Part shown: positions 41,883-49,823 of the stretch, piece after piece | Layout: each line of letters starts with the position of its first letter | How positions within the stretch are numbered: the first letter of the stretch is position 1 | Assembly (NCBI RefSeq): GCF_000478275.1 | Contig: NZ_ASJB01000071.1 | Location: 1-64,000, forward strand | Direction: 5' to 3' | DNA length: 64,000 bases | Origin: Amycolatopsis orientalis DSM 40040 = KCTC 9412 | GTDB lineage: Bacteria > Actinomycetota > Actinomycetes > Mycobacteriales > Pseudonocardiaceae | Position numbers and translations under genes: made by a program | The notes under the pieces: model-generated | Told to the model about the DNA's origin: nothing | Seen by the model: the letters and a program-made list of their open reading frames with translations, nothing else | Databases searched by the model: none

Positions 41883-42206
41883 CTACTTCCCGGCGATTTC
41901 TCGTTCGATCCGCTCGTACATCTCGGCGATGGTCTTGAGCCGGTCCGACGCCACGTCGAGCGAATCGCTGATGCCCAGCCCGCCCGTGATCAGCAGCGCG
42001 ATCAGCTTGTTCCGATTGCGGCCGAGGTCCGCCGCCTCGGCGACCTCGGTCCCGAACGCTTCCGTGGGCGAGGTGTAGAGATCACGCATCGACGTCGACG
42101 CCGATCGGACCAGGTTTTCGGCGCTGGGCATCCCGTGGCCGCCCTTGTCCGTGGCCATGGCCTTCAGATCGTCGATCTCGACGCTGAACCCCTGGGACTG
42201 TGGCAT
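41883..42206 (-). CDS. Small helical protein, ESX/PE-like partner
   Basis: 107 residues, starting at ATG 42206 with GGAGGGG upstream (a longer in-frame start at 42224 overlaps that site). Predicted mostly helical with a central LLITGGLGISD region. It resembles the small partners of WXG-type genes in Pseudonocardiaceae in size and position, but no diagnostic motif is present. Coupled to the larger gene downstream by a 9-base gap. Confidence 0.5.
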   Translation of the reverse strand: MPQSQGFSVEIDDLKAMATDKGGHGMPSAENLVRSASTSMRDLYTSPTEAFGTEVAEAADLGRNRNKLIALLITGGLGISDSLDVASDRLKTIAEMYERIEREIAGK

Positions 42207-42319
42207 TTGACCCCTCCATGTCACTTAGGCCGGTCGAACAGCAGACGCTAGACGAAGCTCGTCGGTTTCCCGAGTCACCAGGTGGGGAAGAATCAATCGC
42301 ATCCGCAAACGCGGGAGGC

Positions 42320-42697
42320 TCACCGGCCGTGATCCGGCCTCGACGGCCACGCCGGATGCCTGCTCGGTTCGGCCAGGTCTTCGAGGTAGGTGTGCTGGCT
42401 GAAGTCCTCGTCGTCCGCCGGAGGCGCCGCGGACGGGCGGGTGCGCTTCTTGGGTTCGGCGGGCGCGGGCTCGACGTCCGCGGCGACCTCGGCCAGCAGC
42501 GGCCACAACTTTTCCTGGGCCTTCGGCGTGAACAGCGCCTGCGCGAGCGGATGCGCGCAGGTTCCGGCGGCGACTTCCGCCCAGCTGAACTTGCCCTCCA
42601 GGACGCAGTCCGCCGCTCTGCTCAACCGCGGTGGCGCGTCGGGCCGCGCGGCCGCGCGGGCGAACACCTCGGCCGTGAACTTCGACGCGTCGACCAT
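42320..42697 (-). CDS. Small hypothetical protein beside the ESX-like pair
   Basis: 125 residues from ATG 42697, which has GGAGG 8 bases upstream. The N-terminal ~70 residues are helical (VDASKFTAEVFARAAARP, then AEVAAGTCAHPLAQALF); the last 50 are Pro/Ala-rich and acidic. No family recognised. It lies 113 bases upstream of the next gene of the same strand and may be the first gene of the ESX-like group. Confidence 0.5.
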   Translation of the reverse strand: MVDASKFTAEVFARAAARPDAPPRLSRAADCVLEGKFSWAEVAAGTCAHPLAQALFTPKAQEKLWPLLAEVAADVEPAPAEPKKRTRPSAAPPADDEDFSQHTYLEDLAEPSRHPAWPSRPDHGR

Positions 42698-42709
42698 GAT
42701 CGCCACCTC

Positions 42710-42743
42710 CGTCGTACTCCGGTCGCTACGCCGGAGTACGACG
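42710..42743. terminator. 13-bp inverted repeat upstream of the small gene
   Basis: 42710-42722 pairs exactly with 42731-42743 around an 8-base loop. It lies 50 bases past the RibD_C-type gene's stop, so it may terminate that transcript, but it is also just upstream of the small gene's Shine-Dalgarno, so an operator or 5' hairpin is an alternative. Confidence 0.45.
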
Positions 42744-42793
42744 ACCCTACCGACCTGCCGGTGAACCCGACCCGGTGAAGCGGCGACCGGGTG

Positions 42794-43363
42794 TCAGCCG
42801 GCCGTGGCCCGGTAGCGCAGCAGCACGATGCCCGAAGTGAACGCCCGCTCCTCCACCAGCCGCAGCTTCGGCACGCCGGTCGCGCCGTCGAACAGCCGGC
42901 GGCCTTCCCCGGCCACCACGGGGTAGACGAACAGCCGGTACTCGTCGACGAGCCCCTCGGCGATGAGGGACCGCACCAGCGAGATGCTGCCCGTCGTCAC
43001 GATGTCCTTGCCGTCCGCCGCCTTCAGCGCCTCGATCTCCGTGCGCAGACCGCCGGAAAGGACTGTCGTGTTCTCCCATTCCGGCTCGGTCAGGGTGCTG
43101 GAGACCACGTACTTGCTCACTGAGTCGAGATAAGCCGAAATACCTGTCGTGTCGTCTGCCCGTTTCGGCCAGTAGCCGCGCATGTCCTCGAAGCTGACGC
43201 GCCCGAGCAGCAGCGCGTCCGCCGCGTTTCGCTGCTGTTCGAGTGCGGCCAGGACGTCCGACATGTCGACGTCCGGATCGGTGTCACCAGGGCTGAACCA
43301 GCCGCCCGCCAGCTCGATGACGCCGTCGATGGTGCTGTTCTCCGTGACGATCAGCTTTCGCAT
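42794..43363 (-). CDS. Dihydrofolate reductase-family (RibD_C-like) protein
   Basis: 189 residues of the RibD C-terminal/DHFR-like fold: MRKLIVTENSTIDGVIE at the start, ADALLLGRVSFEDMRGYW in the middle and SISLVRSLIAEGLVDEYRLFVYPVVAGEGRRLF (shown by VDEYRLFVYPVVAGEG) at the end, which is the NADPH-binding loop region of the family. Substrate not known. ATG 43363. It is divergent from the GNAT gene. Confidence 0.8.
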   Translation of the reverse strand: MRKLIVTENSTIDGVIELAGGWFSPGDTDPDVDMSDVLAALEQQRNAADALLLGRVSFEDMRGYWPKRADDTTGISAYLDSVSKYVVSSTLTEPEWENTTVLSGGLRTEIEALKAADGKDIVTTGSISLVRSLIAEGLVDEYRLFVYPVVAGEGRRLFDGATGVPKLRLVEERAFTSGIVLLRYRATAG

Positions 43364-43402
43364 CCTGCGACGGTAGCGCCGGGGTCCGACAAGAATGGGC
43401 CG

Positions 43403-43942
43403 ATGACCGAGCCCCCGCCCTGGCCGGGCACGCCACCGGCACACGGAGCCGTCGTCCTCCGTGAATTCACCGAAGCCGACGTCCGCCTGGCGCTCGAACT
43501 CGGCGAAGACCCGTATGTGCCGCTCATCGGCAGCCTTCCCGCGAAGCCGACCCGGCGAGAAGCCGAAGACTGGGTGCGGCGCCAGCAGAGCCGCCACGCG
43601 GAAGGCCGGGGGTTCCCGTTCGTGATCGACGTGCGGGGAACCGGGGTGGGCACCATCGGGCTCTGGCTGCGGAAGCTGTCCGAGGGAATCGGGATCGTGG
43701 GCTATTCGGTCTCGCCCGAGCATCGGCGCCGCGGTTTCGCCTCCGACGCGCTCATGGCGATCACCGAGTTCGCCTGGACGGTGCCGGGCGTGGAGCGGAT
43801 CGAGCTGTACATCGAACCGTGGAACCGCGGCTCGATTCGCGCGGCCGAGAAGGCGGGCTATCGGGACGCCGGACTGCTGCCCGCCCACCACGAGATCGGC
43901 GGGGCCGCGCGGGACATGCTCCTCTACTCCCGGATCGCGTAG
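43403..43942 (+). CDS. GNAT-family N-acetyltransferase (RimJ/RimL-like)
   Basis: 179 residues with the GNAT acetyl-CoA loop SPEHRRRGFASDALMAI and the C-terminal NRGSIRAAEKAGYRDAG motif typical of RimJ/RimL-type enzymes. It probably acetylates an amine on a small molecule or protein N-terminus. ATG 43403. Its 3' end overlaps the TetR gene by 19 bases on the opposite strand. Confidence 0.85.
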   Translation: MTEPPPWPGTPPAHGAVVLREFTEADVRLALELGEDPYVPLIGSLPAKPTRREAEDWVRRQQSRHAEGRGFPFVIDVRGTGVGTIGLWLRKLSEGIGIVGYSVSPEHRRRGFASDALMAITEFAWTVPGVERIELYIEPWNRGSIRAAEKAGYRDAGLLPAHHEIGGAARDMLLYSRIA

Positions 43943-44562
43943 CCGCCGAAAGCGGGTTCCAGCAGCTCGAAAGCCCGTTTGGCCGCTTTCGCGAGTGCGT
44001 CGGCGATCTCGTCGTCGTTCTCGCCGGCGTGCGATCGCCGCAGGACCTCGCGGAAGAGGACGCGGTCGATCGCGTTGAGTTCGGCGGCCGCCATGACCGG
44101 GGTGACGTCGTCCGCGGCCGCGCCGGTCTCGGTCGCGAGGAGATCGGCGAGCGCCGCCTCGCGCAGATCGTGCAGCTCCCGCAGCCGCGCGGTCAGCGTC
44201 GGGCTTTCCAACACCATCTTCGCGAAGGCGGGGCCGGTGAAGCCGATCACGGGCGAGTGCGCCGCCACCGCGTCCAGGAAGGTACGCCGTAGCGCGGCGA
44301 GCGCCGACTCACCGGCCCGCCTGGCGGCGACCGCGTTCGCCAGCCCGTTCGTGAACTCTTCGTGCTGGTCGAGCGCCAGATCCTCTTTGCGTGCGAAGTA
44401 GTTGGTGACGGTCTTCTTCGCGACCCTCGCCGCCGCGGCGATCTCGGCGATCGTCGTCTCCTCAAAGCCCTTCTCGATGAAGAGGGCCGTCGCGTGGTCG
44501 GAGATCAGCTGCCGCGTCTCCTGCTTCTTGAGCTCCCGTAAGCCCACATCCGCACTGGTCAT
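43924..44562 (-). CDS. TetR-family transcriptional regulator
   Basis: 212 residues. HTH in residues ~12-58 (AEIAAAARVAKKTVTNYFARKEDL), followed by a helical ligand domain. It is divergent from the VOC gene at 44849, and a palindrome GGATGTAA-AC-TTACGTCC at 44612-44629 lies between them, so it likely represses that promoter and perhaps its own. ATG start. Confidence 0.87.
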   Translation of the reverse strand: MTSADVGLRELKKQETRQLISDHATALFIEKGFEETTIAEIAAAARVAKKTVTNYFARKEDLALDQHEEFTNGLANAVAARRAGESALAALRRTFLDAVAAHSPVIGFTGPAFAKMVLESPTLTARLRELHDLREAALADLLATETGAAADDVTPVMAAAELNAIDRVLFREVLRRSHAGENDDEIADALAKAAKRAFELLEPAFGGYAIRE

Positions 44563-44594
44563 GAGCGAACTTTACCACCGACGCAAAAATATCC

Positions 44595-44629
44595 TTGACT
44601 TATGATGCGCCGGATGTAAACTTACGTCC
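44595..44629 (+). promoter_or_regulatory. Promoter with overlapping TetR operator
   Basis: TTGACT (44595-44600) and TAAACT (44617-44622) are 16 bases apart. A near-perfect palindrome GGATGTAA-AC-TTACGTCC (44612-44629, one mismatch) covers the -10. This is the classic layout for repression by the adjacent TetR protein. Confidence 0.6.
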
Positions 44630-44848
44630 GTACTACCGACTGCGAGAGAAGAGGCTCCTTGACCGCTCGAATCCCCCAAGGCAATGAAGGCACCAACCGC
44701 GCCCAGGCCCGGCGGAACGACCGCCGTCATCAGCAGCCGTTCCCCGGCCGCTCGACGCCCGTGCGCCGCTCGATCGGCGTTCCGCGCCGCCGGTCGTACT
44801 GACCGATCAGCTCCTCTCGAAACCAGTGCCGAACGAAGGGATTCGTCC

Positions 44849-45229
44849 ATGAACGTCCTTGCTTCCACCGTCTCGCTGACCGTCGACGACGTCGCCGCCT
44901 CCAGTCGCTTCTTCACCGAGCACTTCGGCTTCACCGAGCAGATGGCCGCGGAGGGTTTCGTCTCCCTCGGGCACGAAACCGCGAAACTGTCCATCGTGCT
45001 GCTCCAGGCGGGGATCGAGGTCCTGCCGGAGAACCTGCGGCAGCAGCGCGCGTCCGGTGTGATCGTGGCCTTCACGGTCGAGGACCTCGAAGCCGAGGAG
45101 AAGCGCCTGCGCGACGAGGGGGTCGAGATCACGTTGCCGCTGCGGGAAGAACCGTGGGGTGAACGCCTCTTCATGGTCACCGACCCGAACGGGGTCTGCG
45201 TGGAACTCGTGGAATGGCCGCAGCAGTAG
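44849..45229 (+). CDS. VOC/glyoxalase-superfamily protein, TetR-controlled
   Basis: 126 residues with one VOC domain (VSLTVDDVAASSRFFTEHF at the start; VTDPNGVCVELVEW at the end). The family contains metal-dependent dioxygenases, lyases and resistance proteins. ATG 44849; the region 44659-44802 upstream could encode a 47-residue Arg-rich peptide but may just be leader. Followed by a strong two-way hairpin terminator. Confidence 0.82.
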   Translation: MNVLASTVSLTVDDVAASSRFFTEHFGFTEQMAAEGFVSLGHETAKLSIVLLQAGIEVLPENLRQQRASGVIVAFTVEDLEAEEKRLRDEGVEITLPLREEPWGERLFMVTDPNGVCVELVEWPQQ

Positions 45230-45240
45230 GGGAAACATCG

Positions 45241-45277
45241 AAACGGGGCTTGGTCCACTGTGGACCAAGCCCCGTTT
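45241..45277. terminator. Perfect 17-bp two-way terminator
   Basis: 45241-45257 is the exact reverse complement of 45261-45277 around the loop CTG; A- and T-runs flank the stem on the two sides, so it can end transcription in both directions. It lies between the convergent VOC genes. Confidence 0.9.
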
Positions 45278-45291
45278 TTCGCGCCGTGCGC

Positions 45292-45681
45292 CTACTTCAT
45301 CGCGGCGAGCTGGATCAGGTTGCCGCAGGTGTCGTCGAACACGGCAGTGACGACGGGGCCCATGTCGACGGCGTCCTGGGTGAACTCGACGCCCAATCCC
45401 TTGAGTCGCTCGACCTCGGCGTACACGTCGTCGACGGCGAACTGCGTGAACGGGATGCCGTCGCTGACCAGTGCCTTCTTGAACGGGCCCGCCGCCGGGT
45501 GGCCGTCCGGCTCCAGGAGCAGTTCGACGCCGTCCGGATCGGCGGGGGAGACCACGGTGAGCCATCGGGCGTCGCCGGTGGGCACGTCGTTCTTTTTGCG
45601 GAACCCCAGTTTCTCGGTGTAGAAGGCGAGCGCCTTGGCCTGATCGTCGACGAAGACGCTGGTGAGGTTGACGCGGATCAT
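45292..45681 (-). CDS. VOC-family protein, ArsR-linked
   Basis: 129 residues with one VOC domain (VNLTSVFVDDQAKALAFYTE, FDDTCGNLIQLAAMK). ATG 45681 overlaps the truncated ArsR gene's stop (ATGA). Such VOC proteins are commonly paired with an ArsR regulator in actinomycetes. With the regulator cut short, its control may be lost. Confidence 0.82.
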   Translation of the reverse strand: MIRVNLTSVFVDDQAKALAFYTEKLGFRKKNDVPTGDARWLTVVSPADPDGVELLLEPDGHPAAGPFKKALVSDGIPFTQFAVDDVYAEVERLKGLGVEFTQDAVDMGPVVTAVFDDTCGNLIQLAAMK

Positions 45682-45887
45682 GGATTCGGTTCCTCTCGGT
45701 CGAGGGGCCACCGCTCGGCGATCGAGCGCAGCGGGCTCGTGTCGATGTGGTGGAACTTGTAGCGGCCCTGCCGCCGGGTGCGCACCAGGCCCGCCTGTTC
45801 GAGCATCGCGAGATGCTGCGAAATGGCCTGGCGCGACGAGGCCAGCCCGTGCTTCATGGTCAGCCGTCCGCAGATCTCGAACGGGGG
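45678..45887 (-). pseudogene. 5'-truncated ArsR-family regulator
   Basis: The open frame encodes FEICGRLTMKHGLASSRQAI and SQHLAMLEQAGLVRTRRQGR, then the wing YKFHHIDTSPLRSIAERWP, the second half of an ArsR HTH domain. The usual first ~30-40 residues are missing: the frame meets the stop codon of the response regulator (45888-45890) just upstream. The largest remaining ORF starts at ATG 45857 (59 residues). The stop is at 45678-45680, overlapping the VOC start. Confidence 0.7.
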
Positions 45888-46532
45888 TCAGGAGCCCAGA
45901 TAACGCAGGATCGCCAGGACACGGCGGCTGTAACCGGCGGTGTTGGCCAGGCCGAGCTTGTCGAAGATCGCGTTCACGTGCTTCTCGACGGCGCTCTGCG
46001 ACACGTACAGCGACTCGGCGATCCCGGCGTTCGTGTGGCCCTGCGCCATCTTCTCCAGCACTTCCCGCTCGCGGGCGGTCAGCTTCGCGAGCGGATCGGT
46101 GTGCGTGGTCCGCGCGAGCAGCCGCCGCACCACCTCCGGATCGAACGCCGCCCCGCCCGCGGCGACCCGGTCGAGCGCGTCCAGGAATTCGCCCACCTGG
46201 GCGACCCTGTCCTTCAGGAGATAGCCCACGCGTTCACCGTCGCCGGTGATCAGCTCGGCGGCGTAGCGCTTTTCGACGTACTGCGACAGCACCAGGACGC
46301 CGATCTCCGGCCAGCGGTTCCGGATTTCGAGGGCCGCGCGCAGGCCCTCGTCGGTGTGGGTCGGCGGCATGCGGACGTCAGTGACAACCACGTCGGGCCG
46401 GTACGCGGCGGTCGTCGAGACGAGCGCCTCGCCGTCGCCGACCGACGCCACGACGTCATGCCCCTCCTCGACCAACAGCCGGACCAGGCCTTCCCGCAGC
46501 AAGGTCGAGTCCTCGGCAAGGATCACCCGCAC
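45888..46532 (-). CDS. NarL/LuxR-family response regulator
   Basis: 214 residues. Receiver domain with phosphoacceptor Asp52 in VVVTDVRMPP and the acidic pair at ED7-8; LuxR-type HTH near 148-205 (LTAREREVLEKMAQGHTNAGI, VSQSAVEKHVNAIF). It partners the overlapping sensor kinase upstream. GTG start, overlapping the kinase stop by 10 bases. Its 3' end abuts the truncated ArsR gene. Confidence 0.88.
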   Translation of the reverse strand: MRVILAEDSTLLREGLVRLLVEEGHDVVASVGDGEALVSTTAAYRPDVVVTDVRMPPTHTDEGLRAALEIRNRWPEIGVLVLSQYVEKRYAAELITGDGERVGYLLKDRVAQVGEFLDALDRVAAGGAAFDPEVVRRLLARTTHTDPLAKLTAREREVLEKMAQGHTNAGIAESLYVSQSAVEKHVNAIFDKLGLANTAGYSRRVLAILRYLGS

Positions 46533-47674
46533 GGCAGCACCGCCGTCACGACGGTCGGCCCGCCGGGCGGACTGTCCACTGTGAACTCCCCGTCCGCCGC
46601 CGCGACCCGCCGCGCGAGGCCGGAGAGGCCGCCGCCGGACTCCCTCGCCCCGCCGGTGCCGTCATCGGTGATCCGCACCCGCACGCTGTCCCCGTCCCGC
46701 TCGGCCTCGATGTCGATCCGCGTCGCCGCGGCGTGCTTGATCGTATTGGTGACCGCTTCGGAGGCGACGAAGTAGACGACGGTCTCGATGGCCGCCGCCG
46801 GCCGTTCGGGCAGGTCGACCCGCAGATGGACCGGCACGCCCGAACGTTCCGCGAGTGCTTCCAGCGCGGGATGCAGCCCGTCGGTGTCCAACGCGATCGG
46901 GTACACCCGCCACGAGACCTCGCGCAGATCGTTCAGGGCGCGCTGGGACTCCTCGTGCGCCTGCCGCAGCAGCTCCGACGCGTGGTCCGGATCGGCGGAG
47001 CGCCGGGCCCGGCCGAGCAGCATGCCGAGCGCCACGAGCCGCTGCTGGACGCCGTCGTGCAGATCCCGCTCGATCCGGCGGCGTTCGTCGTTGACCGCTT
47101 CGACCACCTCGGCGCGGCTGGTGGCCAGCTCGGAAACCCGGCGGCGCAACTGCTCCTTCTTGCTGGGGCCGAGAAAGTGCCGGGCCAGCTTGCGATCCAA
47201 GGTGGCGATGCCGACGAGTCCTTGCACGGCAAGAAAAACGAGCAACGCGCCGAACAGTGTGGTGGTGACGAAGTCGTACCAGTCCGCGGGTGCCCCGCCG
47301 CCGGGCGACTCGCCGTTGAGCAGCTGGTGGATCACGATCACGCCGGAGGCGGCGCCCAGCAGGGTCAGGATGAAGATCCCGGCGCCGAGCAATCCCACGA
47401 AACAGCGCGGGACGAGATAAGCCATCGCACGGCGTCCGGTGTGGTCCGTCGCGTTCTCGGCGCCGAAGTACTTCTCCAGCCGCCGACGCTCCACTTCGGA
47501 CAGTGCGCGGGCGCCCTCGAAGACGGGTCGGCGCAGTGCGGGGATCGCGAGCGCGATGCCGCCGAAGAGGACGTAGAAGAACTCGGCGAACGCTGTCGTG
47601 GCGCCGATCGCCAGGCCCAGCGTGCCGCGGAGCAGCTTGCGCAGATGGCGGCGCGTAGCGGCTGGAACAGGCAT
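46523..47674 (-). CDS. NarL-type sensor histidine kinase
   Basis: 383 residues with three or four membrane segments (about 20-45, 88-115, 130-160), a HisKA_3 dimerisation motif ERRRIERDLHDGVQQRL with the phosphorylated His near residue 205, and an HATPase_c with DDGTGGARESGGGLSGLARR. No extracytoplasmic sensor domain is evident, so it probably senses a membrane or cytoplasmic signal. ATG start; divergent from the DedA gene. Confidence 0.85.
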   Translation of the reverse strand: MPVPAATRRHLRKLLRGTLGLAIGATTAFAEFFYVLFGGIALAIPALRRPVFEGARALSEVERRRLEKYFGAENATDHTGRRAMAYLVPRCFVGLLGAGIFILTLLGAASGVIVIHQLLNGESPGGGAPADWYDFVTTTLFGALLVFLAVQGLVGIATLDRKLARHFLGPSKKEQLRRRVSELATSRAEVVEAVNDERRRIERDLHDGVQQRLVALGMLLGRARRSADPDHASELLRQAHEESQRALNDLREVSWRVYPIALDTDGLHPALEALAERSGVPVHLRVDLPERPAAAIETVVYFVASEAVTNTIKHAAATRIDIEAERDGDSVRVRITDDGTGGARESGGGLSGLARRVAAADGEFTVDSPPGGPTVVTAVLPCG

Positions 47675-47809
47675 AACGCCAGGTTAGCGGGGTACCCGAA
47701 GATCGGGATTGCGGTTTTCCTCAGTGATCTGTGCCGCTTCACCACAGGGTGCGGAACCCGGGCGATTCGTACGTTCGTTGGCACCTGCAGACGACCATGA
47801 AAGGCCGCC

Positions 47810-48460
47810 ATGAACCTCCTCCTCGCCGAAGCCGCCAACGAACCGATGAGCGGCCTCGCCGGCTGGGCAGTCTCGCTGATGGACGCACTGGGTGGGCCGG
47901 GGGCGGCGATCATCGTCGGACTGGACAACCTGTTCCCGCCGATCCCCAGCGAACTGGTGCTGCCGCTCGCCGGGTTCTCCGCCAGCCAGGGCACGTTCAG
48001 CCTGGTGGAAGCCCTGGTGTGGACGACCTTCGGCTCGGTCGCCGGCGCGATCATCGTGTACTACCTCGGCCTGCTGCTCGGCCGTGACCGCACGCGCCGC
48101 TGGATGGCGAAGATCCCGCTGGTCAAGACGTCCGACTTCGACAAGACCGAAGCCTGGTTCCAGAAGCACGGCGCCAAGGCGGTGTTCTTCGGCCGGATGG
48201 TGCCGATCTTCCGCAGTCTCATCTCCCTGCCCGCCGGGATCGAGCGGATGCCGTTCTGGCGTTTCCTGACCCTGACGACACTGGGCAGCCTGATCTGGAA
48301 CACGGTGTTCGTGCTGGCCGGGTACGGGCTGGGGGAGAGCTGGCACCTCGTGGAGGAGTACGCCGGGTTCTTCCAGTACTTCGTGATCGCGGCCGTCGTG
48401 GTGGCGCTCGCGCTCTTCGTCGTCACCCGGCTTCGCGAGAAGTCGCGCACCGACGCCTGA
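47810..48460 (+). CDS. DedA-family membrane protein
   Basis: 216 residues with the DedA/SNARE-associated domain: LDNLFPPIPSELVLPLAGF near residue 40, the central helix-turn region FGRMVPIFRSLISLPAGI (conserved Arg and Gly-Pro) and four or five membrane segments. DedA proteins are needed for membrane lipid carrier recycling; a role in undecaprenyl-phosphate handling is the current view of the family. ATG start. It is divergent from the two-component system. Confidence 0.85.
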   Translation: MNLLLAEAANEPMSGLAGWAVSLMDALGGPGAAIIVGLDNLFPPIPSELVLPLAGFSASQGTFSLVEALVWTTFGSVAGAIIVYYLGLLLGRDRTRRWMAKIPLVKTSDFDKTEAWFQKHGAKAVFFGRMVPIFRSLISLPAGIERMPFWRFLTLTTLGSLIWNTVFVLAGYGLGESWHLVEEYAGFFQYFVIAAVVVALALFVVTRLREKSRTDA

Positions 48461-48466
48461 CGAACG

Positions 48467-48519
48467 CGCGTGAAGGTCCCCTTCCCTCGGCTCAACCGAG
48501 GGAAGGGGGCCTTCACGCG
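48467..48519. terminator. 24-bp near-perfect two-way hairpin
   Basis: 48467-48490 pairs with 48496-48519 with one mismatch around a 5-base loop. It sits between the convergent DedA and PhoX-like genes. Confidence 0.85.
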
Positions 48520-48522
48520 GGA

Positions 48523-49683
48523 TCAGGAGCGGAAAGGACCGGTGACCTCGTAGGTGATCCCACCCGAGGAGGACCCGGAAGTCCCGCGCTGCGACGAGAA
48601 GTACAGCCGGTCGCCCGCCGGGGTGAACGCGGGACCGCAGATCTCCGACGAGCTCTGGCCGGTGATCCGTAGGAACGGCGCCACGATGTCGTCCGGCGTG
48701 ATGATGCAGATCTCCATGTTGCCGCCGTCCTCGGCGACGAACAGGTCGCCCGACGAGGTGCCGGTGACGTTGTCGACCCCGGTCAGCGGCGCCGAACCCG
48801 GGCTGACCAGCGAGTCGTCGTAGGCCAGTTCGTAGGTGCTGTTCGTCAGGTTGAGCTGCCAGACCCGGTTGTCACCCTTGGTGGTGAACCAGGCGGTGTC
48901 GTTGGCGTAATGCAGACCCTCGCCACCGGTGAACCGCTTCGCACCGGACACCTGGTTGCGCGTGGCGGTGGGCGAGCCGTCGGGGTCGGGCACGTTCGCC
49001 CAGGTGAAGCTGCCGGACGTCGCCGTGCCGGCCTTCAGCACCTGGAGCGTCCCGGCGGAGAGGTCGCCCCAGGTCGTCGGGATGAACCGGTAGAAGCAGC
49101 CGTCCGTGACGTCCTCGGTCAGGTAGACGACCTTGCGCACCGGGTCGGCCGCGGCGGCTTCGTGCTTGAACCTCCCCATCGCGGGCCGCTGGACCGCGGC
49201 CGTGGCGGGCCCGCCCGGCTGGCATTCATAGACGAAGCCGAGGTCGATCTCCTCACAGGAAAGCCAAGTGTTCCAAGGGGTTTTGCCGCCGGCGCAGTTC
49301 TGGCGCGTATTCGCCAGGATGCGGTGGGCGCCGGTGATGTTCCCGCTCGCGTCGAATTTGACCGCGCTGGCACCGCCGCCGGGGGTGATCTCCGAGTTCG
49401 ACACGTAGATCCAGCCGCTGCCGTCGGCGAACACCGCGCCGCCGTCGGGCGCGCTGTGCCAGGTGTAGCCGGTGCTCGCGACCTGACGGCCGGAGCGCGC
49501 GATGACGCGGCTGGTGAATCCCGCGGGCAGCTGGATCCCGTTCGCGTCGGCCGCCTGGAGCGCGCCGTACGGGCTGGGTCCGTTCTGCGCGGGCGCCGCC
49601 AGCGCCGCCCCCGAAAGCCTGTTGCCGAACGCCGTGACACCGGCGCCGACCACGGCCGCGCGCAGGAAATTCCGTCGCTTCAC
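48523..49683 (-). CDS. Tat-exported PhoX-like (DUF839) protein
   Basis: 386 residues from GTG 49683, which has GGAGG upstream; the alternative TTG 49695 overlaps that site. Twin-arginine signal KRRNFLRAAVV at the start. The rest is a beta-propeller of the PhoX/DUF839 type (WHSAPDGGAVFADG, WNTWLSCEEID, GEGLHYAND). PhoX-type proteins are calcium- and iron-dependent phosphatases; I did not identify the full metal set, so phosphatase activity is an inference. Confidence 0.75.
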   Translation of the reverse strand: MKRRNFLRAAVVGAGVTAFGNRLSGAALAAPAQNGPSPYGALQAADANGIQLPAGFTSRVIARSGRQVASTGYTWHSAPDGGAVFADGSGWIYVSNSEITPGGGASAVKFDASGNITGAHRILANTRQNCAGGKTPWNTWLSCEEIDLGFVYECQPGGPATAAVQRPAMGRFKHEAAAADPVRKVVYLTEDVTDGCFYRFIPTTWGDLSAGTLQVLKAGTATSGSFTWANVPDPDGSPTATRNQVSGAKRFTGGEGLHYANDTAWFTTKGDNRVWQLNLTNSTYELAYDDSLVSPGSAPLTGVDNVTGTSSGDLFVAEDGGNMEICIITPDDIVAPFLRITGQSSSEICGPAFTPAGDRLYFSSQRGTSGSSSGGITYEVTGPFRS

Positions 49684-49777
49684 TCGTGCCTCCAAGAAAC
49701 CGCTGATGTGGTGGTGCGGGAAGGAGCGGATCGGAGGTTACGGGTGAAAGGGGGCCGGTAGGTGAATTCCCGACATA

Positions 49778-49814
49778 CTTCGGCGGCGGACCGCGAGCCG
49801 GTCCGCCGCCGAAG
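49778..49814 (-). terminator. 15-bp hairpin after lon
   Basis: 49778-49792 pairs exactly with 49800-49814 around a 7-base loop. It begins 9 bases past the lon stop on the minus strand. Confidence 0.75.
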
Positions 49815-49823
49815 CAGGATGCG

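Noticed and set aside
44684..45229. Longer VOC protein starting at 44684
   Set aside because: The extra 55 residues are Arg/Ser/Ala-rich with no domain; ATG 44849 starts at the VOC domain itself.
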